From F23-B02 sp946405205 (lineage in GTDB: Bacteria; Bacillota; Clostridia; Oscillospirales; Oscillospiraceae), in the NCBI GenBank assembly GCA_946405205.1, contig CAMJGL010000034.1, forward strand, positions 1-13,104: DNA of 13,104 nucleotides, given 5' to 3'. The position numbers were made by a program, and so were the translations under genes. How positions within the stretch are numbered: position 1 is the first letter of the stretch; the number at the start of each line of letters is the position of its first letter. Below the pieces are notes generated by a model. It had not been told where the DNA came from. It did not search any database and was given only the letters and a program-made list of their open reading frames with translations. Below, piece after piece: positions 1 through 5,589 of the stretch.

Positions 1-19
1 TAGGTATAACCTTTTTTGA

Positions 20-47
20 ACCACGGGCACAGCCCGTGGTTTTCTTG
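20..47 (+). terminator. Rho-independent terminator of a gene left of the window
   Basis: A 9-bp perfect stem (20-28 with 32-40, core CCACGGGC/GCCCGTGG) closes on a 3-base ACA loop and runs straight into TTTTCTTG. The T-rich side lies to the right, so it best serves a plus-strand gene whose body is outside the window. Nothing in the first 19 bases can be assigned with confidence to that gene. Confidence 0.7.
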
Positions 48-56
48 TGGACAACG

Positions 57-102
57 AAAAGCCCGGGAGCAGTATTGCCTGAAATACTCCTCCCGGGCTT
101 TT
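57..102. terminator. Bidirectional terminator downstream of trxB
   Basis: A 19-bp stem with one C-C mismatch (57-69 with 90-102, then 71-76 with 83-88) surrounds a 6-base loop. The core is AAAAGCCCGGGAG against CTCCCGGGCTTTT, so both strands end in a T run. It sits 13 bp past the trxB stop and therefore ends the nrdG-nrdD-trxB transcript. It can also back up the plus-strand terminator at 20-47. Confidence 0.9.
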
Positions 103-115
103 ATCCCGCAAAACT

Positions 116-1027
116 TCAGCCCATATTGTCAATGTAGCTGCACGCGGCAAGGGCTGCAGCCGAGCCGTCGGCAGCGGCGGTGGTGAGCTGGCGCACGGCT
201 TTTCTGCGGCAGTCACCGGCGACGAACACGCCGCGGGTCTTTGTAAGGCAGCTCTCGTCCGAGGCCGCGTAGCCTGCCTCGTCAAGCTCCATGAGCTGAG
301 CGAAAACGCCGTTGTCGGGAGCGTGGCCGACGGCTACGAACAGGCCGTCCACGGCGATATCGCGGCTCGCGCCGTTCTTGTCCGTGACCCTTATGCCGCT
401 GAGCTCGCTCTCTCCGTGCAGTGCCGTTACCGAGCTTTCCAGCACAAATTCAACGTTATCCTTTTTTCTAAGCGCCTCAACGAGCTTCGCCTCGCCGCGG
501 AAGGTCGCCCTGCGGTGGATGAGATATACCTTCGAGCAGGTATCGCTCAAAAGCACCGCGTCCTGCAGGGCGGAATTGCCGCCGCCGCTGACCGCGACAG
601 GACGGTTTTTATAAAACGCGCCGTCACATACCGCGCAGAAGCAAACGCCGTTTCCGACAAGCTCCTCTTCACGCTCAACACCCAGCATTCTGGGCTTCGC
701 GCCGACGGCGACTATGAGGGCCTTTGCCTCGAACTCGCCGCCGAAGTCAGTTTTTACGCGCTTAATATCGCCGTCAAGCTCCACGGATATGACCTCGTCG
801 AGCTCGAACTCGGCACCCTGGGCCTCGGCCTGGGCCATGAGCCTGTCGCCGAGCTCAGTGCCGGAGACGGAGGGTATCGCGGGGTAGTTTTCCACCTTGG
901 GCGACCATGTTATCTGTCCGCCGAAGGTGCTTTTTTCTATCACAAGGACGGATTTTCCCGCCCGCAAGGCGTAGAGGGCGGCGGTAAGTCCCGCCGGCCC
1001 TCCGCCTACTACTATTATGTCGTACAT
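116..1027 (-). CDS. trxB: Thioredoxin reductase (NADPH, FAD)
   Basis: 303 aa, the usual length for bacterial low-molecular-weight thioredoxin reductase, which passes electrons from NADPH through FAD and a CxxC disulfide to a thioredoxin or redoxin in the cytoplasm. Visible motifs are the N-terminal FAD site GGGPAG (8-13), the redox centre CAVCDG (C131 and C134; CATCDG is the common form), the NADPH loop GGGNSA (148-153), HRRATFR (171-177), typical of binding the NADPH 2'-phosphate, and the C-terminal FAD motif GVFVAGD (266-272). The intact HRR motif argues against a ferredoxin-dependent relative. The start lies 5 bp after the nrdD stop and has no clear Shine-Dalgarno, so translation is probably coupled to nrdD. 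Its place in this operon suggests that its job is to recycle the redoxin domain fused to NrdD; general thioredoxin reduction is equally possible. Confidence 0.93.
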   Translation of the reverse strand: MYDIIVVGGGPAGLTAALYALRAGKSVLVIEKSTFGGQITWSPKVENYPAIPSVSGTELGDRLMAQAEAQGAEFELDEVISVELDGDIKRVKTDFGGEFEAKALIVAVGAKPRMLGVEREEELVGNGVCFCAVCDGAFYKNRPVAVSGGGNSALQDAVLLSDTCSKVYLIHRRATFRGEAKLVEALRKKDNVEFVLESSVTALHGESELSGIRVTDKNGASRDIAVDGLFVAVGHAPDNGVFAQLMELDEAGYAASDESCLTKTRGVFVAGDCRRKAVRQLTTAAADGSAAALAACSYIDNMG

Positions 1028-1032
1028 AGGTC

Positions 1033-3411
1033 TTATTTGAACAGGTACTGCTTTATCGCGCCTGCGCCGGCATATTTCTCGACCTCATCGCCGTCGGTGA
1101 TGACGAGCGTGGGCGCCTGCTTTACGCCGAGCGACATCGCAAGCTCAACGTTTTCCTCCGCCATGACCTTTTCGTATTCAAGTCCGGCCTTCTCAAGATA
1201 GCTGTACGCGATGCGGCAGTTGGGGCAGTTTTCCCTCACAAACAGCAGCGTGCGCTTGCCGCCTTCTTCGCCGCAGCCGCAGCTTTCCTCCGCGGTCTCG
1301 GGCTGTGCGTCGGGATACAGGGGGCCTTCGTGGGTGAGCACGGAGGTCTCGACATTATACTCCTTGCGCTCCTTGTATTCCTGCGTCTTACCGGCGTTCC
1401 AGTTCTGAACGGGACGGTAGTAGCCGGTGATACGGCTGTAGACCTCGGCGCTCTCGCCGCACTCGGGGCAGGTAAACTGCTCGCCGTTCAGGTAACCGTG
1501 ATTCTTGCAGACGGAATAGGTCGGGCTTATGGTGTAATAGGGCAGCTTGTAGTTTTCAGCTATCTTGCGTACGAGGTTTGCCGCCGCCTCCCAGCTGGGC
1601 AGCTTCTCGCCGAGGAAGGCGTGGAAGACCGTTCCGGAGGTGTAGAGGGTCTGGAGCTCGTCCTGGATGTCAAGAGCCGTGAACACATCGTCGGTGTAGC
1701 CGACGGGCAGGTGGCTGGAGTTGGTGTAATACGGGGTGCCGCCGGGCTCTGCCGCGGTGATGATATCGGGGAACTGCTCAACGTCGTGCTTTGCAAGGCG
1801 GTAGGAGGTGCTCTCCGCGGGAGTGGCCTCCAGATTGTACAGGTCGCCGTACATCTCCTGATAGTCGGAGAGCTTGTCGCGCATATGGTTGAGGACCTTC
1901 TTCGTGAACTCCTGGCACTTTTCGCTGGTCATGTCGGCGCGCACCCACTTGGCGTTGAGGCCGGCCTCGTTCATGCCGACAAGTCCGATGGTGCTGAAGT
2001 GGTTATCAAAGGTGCCGAGGTAATACTTGGTGTAGGGGTACAGTCCCTCGTTGAGGAGCTTTGTGATGACGTTGCGCTTTATCTTCAGCGAGCGCGCGGC
2101 GATGTCCATCATCTTGTCAAGGCGCTTGAAGAAATCGGCCTCGTCCGACGCGAGATACGCGATTCGGGGCATATTGATGGTGACGACGCCGACAGAGCCG
2201 GTGCTCTCGCCGGAGCCGAAGTAGCCGCCGGACTTCTTGCGGAGCTCGCGGAGGTCAAGGCGCAGGCGGCAGCACATTGAGCGGACGTCATTCGGCTCCA
2301 TATCGGAGTTGATGTAGTTGGAGAAATAGGGTGTGCCGTATTTTGCGGTCATCTCGAACAGGAGCTTGTTGTTCTCCGTGGGAGACCAGTCAAAGTCGCG
2401 GGTGATGGAATAGGTGGGGATGGGGTACTGGAAGCCGCGGCCGTTTGCGTCGCCCTCGATCATGATGTCGATGAAGGCCTTGTTGACCATGGCCATCTCC
2501 TCAACACAGTCGCCGTAGGTGAAGTCCTGCTCCTTGCCGCCGACGATAGCGGGCAGATCCTTGAGGTCGGCAGGCACCGTCCAGTCGAGGGTTATGTTGG
2601 AGAAGGGTGCCTGAGTGCCCCAGCGGGAGGGGGTGTTCACGCCGAAGATGAAGGACTGGATGCACTGCTTGACTTCCTTGTAGCTGAGATTATCTATCTT
2701 GACAAAGGGAGCCAGATAGGTGTCGAAGGACGAAAAGGCCTGAGCGCCCGCCCATTCGTTCTGCATGATGCCGAGGAAGTTGACCATCTGGTTGCAGAGG
2801 GTGGAAAGGTGGCTCGCCGGGGAGGAATTGATCTTGCCCGGGATGCCCAGTCCCTGCTGGATGAGCTGCTTGAGGCTCCAGCCCGCGCAGTAGCCGGTGA
2901 GCATGCTCAGGTCGTGCAGGTGGATGTCGCAGTTGCGGTGGGCGTTGCCTATCTCCTCGTCATAGATCTCGCTGAGCCAGTAGTTTGCGGTGATGGCTCC
3001 GGAGTTTGAAAGGATAAGTCCGCCGACGGAATAGGTGACGGTGGAGTTTTCCTTCACGCGCCAGTCCAGAACGTTGACGTAGCTGTTGACGGTCTCCTTA
3101 TAGTCAAGGTAGGTGCTCTTCATGTTGCGCAGCTTCTCGCGCTGCTTGCGGTAGAGGATGTACGCCTTTGCGACGCCCTCGTAGCCGCCGCGGGACAGGA
3201 CCGCCTCAACGCTGTCCTGGATATCCTCAACGGCAACATAGCCGTCCTTTATCTTCGGCAGGAAGTCCGCGGATACCTTCAGCGCGATGAAATCGATGAT
3301 ATCGTCGGTGTAATCGGTATCGGTGGCATCAAAAGCCTTTTTTATAGCATTGGTGATCTTGCTGATGTCAAAATCAACGATTTTCCCGTCTCTCTTGATT
3401 ATCTGGTACAT
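1033..3411 (-). CDS. nrdD: Anaerobic (class III) ribonucleoside-triphosphate reductase with C-terminal redoxin domain
   Basis: 792 aa. Class III reductases make dNTPs from NTPs with a glycyl radical installed by NrdG. Domains in order: N-terminal ATP-cone (about 1-95), the ten-stranded barrel core, a zinc site (C635, H638, C648, C651), and the glycyl radical loop RITGYY with the probable radical at G663. Probable active-site cysteines are C175 (GYCAGW) and the MCCRL pair C380/C381, which aligns by motif with the thiyl cysteine of other NrdDs. The glycyl domain ends near 690. It is followed by a linker with C711-G-C713 and a thioredoxin-fold domain (about 719-792) with CPNC at 729-732 and a cis-Pro motif APT (766-768). 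About 75-80 residues are thus added to the usual length of about 700. A GGGAGG ribosome binding site stands 8 bases before the ATG. Gaps are 21 bp to nrdG and 5 bp to trxB. The fusion suggests redoxin-driven rather than formate-driven reduction; this is inference. Confidence 0.96.
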   Translation of the reverse strand: MYQIIKRDGKIVDFDISKITNAIKKAFDATDTDYTDDIIDFIALKVSADFLPKIKDGYVAVEDIQDSVEAVLSRGGYEGVAKAYILYRKQREKLRNMKSTYLDYKETVNSYVNVLDWRVKENSTVTYSVGGLILSNSGAITANYWLSEIYDEEIGNAHRNCDIHLHDLSMLTGYCAGWSLKQLIQQGLGIPGKINSSPASHLSTLCNQMVNFLGIMQNEWAGAQAFSSFDTYLAPFVKIDNLSYKEVKQCIQSFIFGVNTPSRWGTQAPFSNITLDWTVPADLKDLPAIVGGKEQDFTYGDCVEEMAMVNKAFIDIMIEGDANGRGFQYPIPTYSITRDFDWSPTENNKLLFEMTAKYGTPYFSNYINSDMEPNDVRSMCCRLRLDLRELRKKSGGYFGSGESTGSVGVVTINMPRIAYLASDEADFFKRLDKMMDIAARSLKIKRNVITKLLNEGLYPYTKYYLGTFDNHFSTIGLVGMNEAGLNAKWVRADMTSEKCQEFTKKVLNHMRDKLSDYQEMYGDLYNLEATPAESTSYRLAKHDVEQFPDIITAAEPGGTPYYTNSSHLPVGYTDDVFTALDIQDELQTLYTSGTVFHAFLGEKLPSWEAAANLVRKIAENYKLPYYTISPTYSVCKNHGYLNGEQFTCPECGESAEVYSRITGYYRPVQNWNAGKTQEYKERKEYNVETSVLTHEGPLYPDAQPETAEESCGCGEEGGKRTLLFVRENCPNCRIAYSYLEKAGLEYEKVMAEENVELAMSLGVKQAPTLVITDGDEVEKYAGAGAIKQYLFK

Positions 3412-3432
3412 TTTTATATCCTCCCTATCTTT

Positions 3433-4131
3433 CTAAACTCCTCTGACCTGAACGGCGGGCACATATTCGCGCACCGCGTCCGCCAGAGCGTGCATCTCTT
3501 TTTCGTCATAAGCGGCAAGCCCATCCGGCAGGATGAGGTTTCCCGAGTCCTTGAACTGCTGCAGATAATATTCCTTCGCGCCCTCTATCCATTTTGCCGC
3601 CCCGATCAGGCTGTCCTCTGTGTGTATCCCCTTCACGACCGTCGTGCGGAATTCATAGTCGATATCGCCGCGAAGCAGCATATCCTTCGATCTCTCTATG
3701 GGCGCTATATCCAGTCCCGCCACTCCGACCGTCGTTCCGTAGGCCTCCGGCGCATTCTTTATGTCCATGGCCACGCGGTCGACCAGCCTGTTTTCGATTA
3801 TCCCGCGCAGAAGCTCGGGATTTGAGCCGTTTGTGTCCAGCTTTATCTTATAGCCGAGTGCCTTTATCTTCCCGAGCAGTTCGGGCAGCTCCCTGTGCAG
3901 CAGCGGCTCGCCGCCGGTTATCGCAACGCCGTCCAGCACGCCCTGCCGCTTTTTCAAAAAGCCCAGGATCTCGTCCTCGTTGAGACTTGCGTCCTCTATC
4001 TGCTCCGGCAGCACCAGCATCGCGTTATGGCAGAAGGGGCATCTGAAATTGCACCCCGCCGTAAACAGCGTACAGGCGACCGTTCCCGGATAATCCAGAA
4101 GCGTCAATTTTTGAATTCCCGAAATTTTCAT
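3433..4131 (-). CDS. nrdG: Anaerobic ribonucleotide reductase activating protein (radical SAM)
   Basis: 232 aa from the chosen start. It is a cytoplasmic radical-SAM activase that cleaves S-adenosylmethionine to abstract hydrogen from the glycyl-radical glycine of NrdD. The 4Fe-4S motif CNFRCPFC gives C27, C31 and C34. GGEP (73-76) is the SAM-binding motif, and LDTNG (98-102) follows as in the PflA/NrdG family. An in-frame ATG 13 codons upstream (4170) exists, but ATG at 4131 is preceded by AAGGAG with a 6-base gap and begins with the family-typical MKISGIQKLTLLDYPG; the earlier start would also fall upstream of the predicted transcription start. It is the first gene of the operon, 21 bp before nrdD. 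The length and the early cysteine motif fit the longer NrdG type (about 230 aa) rather than the short enterobacterial one (about 155 aa). Confidence 0.95.
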   Translation of the reverse strand: MKISGIQKLTLLDYPGTVACTLFTAGCNFRCPFCHNAMLVLPEQIEDASLNEDEILGFLKKRQGVLDGVAITGGEPLLHRELPELLGKIKALGYKIKLDTNGSNPELLRGIIENRLVDRVAMDIKNAPEAYGTTVGVAGLDIAPIERSKDMLLRGDIDYEFRTTVVKGIHTEDSLIGAAKWIEGAKEYYLQQFKDSGNLILPDGLAAYDEKEMHALADAVREYVPAVQVRGV

Positions 4132-4153
4132 GGCTATCTCCTTAGCATTCAGC

Positions 4154-4165
4154 ATTGTAAACAAT
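4154..4165. promoter_or_regulatory. 12-bp palindrome over the nrdG -10 / start point
   Basis: ATTGTAAACAAT is a perfect dyad of two 5-bp arms around AA. It overlaps most of the predicted -10 (4161-4166) and the expected transcription start. It may be an operator for a second regulator, or chance in AT-rich promoter DNA. Confidence 0.3.
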
Positions 4166-4189
4166 AGCATATCTTGTTTTCCTTGTCAA
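4161..4189 (-). promoter_or_regulatory. Promoter of the nrdG-nrdD-trxB operon
   Basis: Read on the minus strand, a consensus -35 TTGACA (4189-4184) is followed by a 17-bp spacer and TATTGT (4166-4161). TGC stands directly before the -10, which is the extended -10 pattern. The predicted start of transcription is near 4154, leaving a leader of about 22 nt with the AAGGAG ribosome binding site of nrdG. Confidence 0.75.
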
Positions 4190-4196
4190 TAGAAAA

Positions 4197-4212
4197 CCAC
4201 AAAATGTAGTTA
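4197..4212. promoter_or_regulatory. NrdR box-like site 1 (promoter-proximal)
   Basis: CCACAAAATGTAGTTA matches the NrdR consensus acaCwAtATaTwGtgt at about 11 of 16 positions by eye. It lies 7 bp upstream of the -35 of the nrdG promoter. NrdR is the ATP/dATP-sensing repressor of ribonucleotide reductase genes and usually binds paired boxes. Alone this copy would be weak; the call rests on its exact spacing to box 2. Confidence 0.6.
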
Positions 4213-4238
4213 TTTTTACCGCTTTGTAACCCTATTTG

Positions 4239-4254
4239 CCACAAAATATTGTGT
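4239..4254. promoter_or_regulatory. NrdR box-like site 2 (distal)
   Basis: CCACAAAATATTGTGT matches the NrdR consensus at about 14 of 16 positions. It begins 42 bp from box 1, which is four turns of B-DNA, so both boxes face the same side of the helix as expected for co-operative NrdR binding. It ends directly before a plus-strand TTGACA at 4255. Confidence 0.78.
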
Positions 4255-4481
4255 TTGACATTTTTACATCCCGTTATAATCAGCCGGCGGGATTTTGAAG
4301 TGAAATTTTTGCTTCATTAAAAAAACGCCGAGCCGTCAAGGCTTTTCGCGCTTTCCGCCCGTTCACAGTTTATTAACCTTTGTAATATTGCAGGATTTAC
4401 TGCAGACACACAAGATCATCATGCAAACATCCTGCTCGATCGCAGAAAAAAGTAAAACGCAACTGCCGGTTGACACATTTC

Positions 4482-4509
4482 CTGCCGTACTTTCTTGTTA
4501 AAACGGCAG
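4482..4509. promoter_or_regulatory. Inverted repeat flanking the -35 of the HTH-membrane gene promoter
   Basis: CTGCCGT (4482-4488) and ACGGCAG (4503-4509) are perfect 7-bp arms around 14 bases that include the predicted -35 (4495-4500). A further CTGCCG lies at 4463-4468, 19 bp upstream and in direct orientation. The placement fits an operator for the HTH protein encoded just downstream; binding is inference. Confidence 0.45.
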
Positions 4510-4523
4510 ATGTTTGCTAAAAT
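4495..4523 (+). promoter_or_regulatory. Promoter of the HTH-membrane gene
   Basis: TTGTTA (4495-4500), a 17-bp spacer and TAAAAT (4518-4523) preceded by TGC form an extended -10 promoter. The start of transcription would be near 4530, about 28 nt before the ATG at 4558. Confidence 0.65.
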
Positions 4524-4557
4524 AGCGTCAGAAAATCAAGCAAAAGGTGTGATTAAT

Positions 4558-5547
4558 ATGTCATTAGGCGATAAAATTACCGAGCTGCGGCGGCAGAAGG
4601 GCTGGTCGCAGGAGAATTTGGCAGAGAAGCTCGGCGTAACGCGGCAGTCGGTCTCAAAGTGGGAAAGCGGCGCCTCGGTTCCGGATCTGGATAAGATAAT
4701 AGGTCTGAGCGAGCTGTTCGGCGTTACGACCGACTACCTTATCAAATGTGAAAGGGCGCCCGAGGCGGCTCCTCCCGAGGCAGAGCCCGCGGAGGATCAG
4801 CACTCCCGATATGTGACCGTATCTATGGCGAGGGAGTTTATCGAGCTTACGGGTGCAAACGCACCCAGGACCGCGCTTGCCGTGGCTCTGTTCGTGCTGA
4901 GCCCCGTGTGTCTCATTCTTCTTTCGGCTCTGTCCGGGCTTCCCGGGGCCGCGATATCCGAAGGCGCTGCCGCTGGTATCGGCATAGCAGTGCTGCTCAT
5001 CATGGTCGCCGCCGGTGTTGCGATGCTCATCCTGCTCTCCGCCAAGGTCTCAAAATACGAGTTTCTTGAAATGGACAACATCCGCCTTGACGCGGAGGCG
5101 GCACGGTTTGTCGGGAACCTGAAGGCAGAGTTTGAAAAGCCCTATTACCTGAGCGTTGCCATAGGCGTTGCGCTCTGTATCCTCGGTGCGCTGCCGCTCA
5201 TCGTGCTCGCGTGTATGGAGGCAAGCGATCTTATCATCTCCGCCGGCGTTGACCTGCTGCTCATACTCGTCGCTGTTGCCGTTTATCTGTTCGTGCGCTT
5301 CGGCTGCATCCGCTCGGCGTACAACAAGCTGCTTCAGGAGGAGGACTACACTCCCGAAAATAAGGAGGTCGAGCGCAGAACTGGCACCTTCACCGGCATT
5401 TACTGGTGCATCATCACCGCGGCTTATCTGGGTGTGAGCTTTGTGACAAGTCAGTGGGACAGAACGTGGATAATCTGGCCCGTAGCGGGCGTCCTCTTCG
5501 CCGCGCTCCGCGCAATAGCTTATTCCATTATAAAAAACAAAAAGTGA
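4558..5547 (+). CDS. XRE-family HTH protein with C-terminal membrane domain
   Basis: 329 aa. Residues 7-61 form a Cro/C1-type helix-turn-helix (WSQENLAEKLGVTRQSVSKWE), a DNA-binding domain. A Pro/Glu/Ala-rich linker follows (about 65-82), then six likely membrane segments at about 105-125, 137-161, 196-219, 226-247, 279-298 and 303-325. Such proteins are common in Clostridia as membrane-tethered one-component regulators; the ligand is unknown. The ATG at 4558 is chosen because AAAGGTG lies 7 bases before it and the HTH begins immediately. A TTG 21 codons upstream is in frame but coincides with the predicted -35. It is the only plus-strand gene here and stands alone between its own promoter and a terminator that overlaps its stop codon. 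Autoregulation through the inverted repeat at 4482-4509 is possible. The exact family is not recognised. Confidence 0.85.
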   Translation: MSLGDKITELRRQKGWSQENLAEKLGVTRQSVSKWESGASVPDLDKIIGLSELFGVTTDYLIKCERAPEAAPPEAEPAEDQHSRYVTVSMAREFIELTGANAPRTALAVALFVLSPVCLILLSALSGLPGAAISEGAAAGIGIAVLLIMVAAGVAMLILLSAKVSKYEFLEMDNIRLDAEAARFVGNLKAEFEKPYYLSVAIGVALCILGALPLIVLACMEASDLIISAGVDLLLILVAVAVYLFVRFGCIRSAYNKLLQEEDYTPENKEVERRTGTFTGIYWCIITAAYLGVSFVTSQWDRTWIIWPVAGVLFAALRAIAYSIIKNKK

Positions 5548-5572
5548 GACGGGTTATTACCCGTCTCATTTT
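5545..5572. terminator. Bidirectional terminator between converging genes
   Basis: A perfect 10-bp stem TGAGACGGGT (5545-5554) and ACCCGTCTCA (5559-5568) with a 4-base TATT loop is followed by TTTT on the plus side, and on the minus side by CTTTTTGTTTTTT-like sequence. Its first three bases are the TGA stop of the HTH-membrane gene. It ends that gene and also the moaC operon coming from the right. Confidence 0.92.
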
Positions 5573-5589
5573 CATGTTTGGAATCTCTC

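Larger units (their letters stand above)
4132..4557. other. Divergent intergenic region between nrdG and the HTH-membrane gene
   Basis: This 426-bp stretch has no convincing gene. It holds the nrdG promoter, two NrdR-like boxes, a plus-strand TTGACA (4255-4260) with TATAAT (4275-4280) at an unfavourable 14-bp spacing, and the promoter of the plus-strand gene near 4495-4523. For 4281-4460 I see only weak hairpins (for example TGAAG/CTTCA near 4297-4317) and no clear RNA structure or riboswitch. Confidence 0.7.

Noticed and set aside
323..1201. Long plus-strand open frame opposite trxB
   Set aside because: It is antisense to a gene with complete family motifs, crosses the trxB-nrdD junction and has no protein-like motif or ribosome binding site; GC-rich codon use creates such frames.
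1330..2280. 316-codon plus-strand open frame opposite nrdD
   Set aside because: Low-complexity Val/Leu/Gly/Ala composition mirroring nrdD codons; no start signal, no known fold.
4132..4170. Longer nrdG starting at 4170
   Set aside because: The extra 13 residues are not family-like, the start falls upstream of the predicted transcription start, and AAGGAG is placed for the ATG at 4131.
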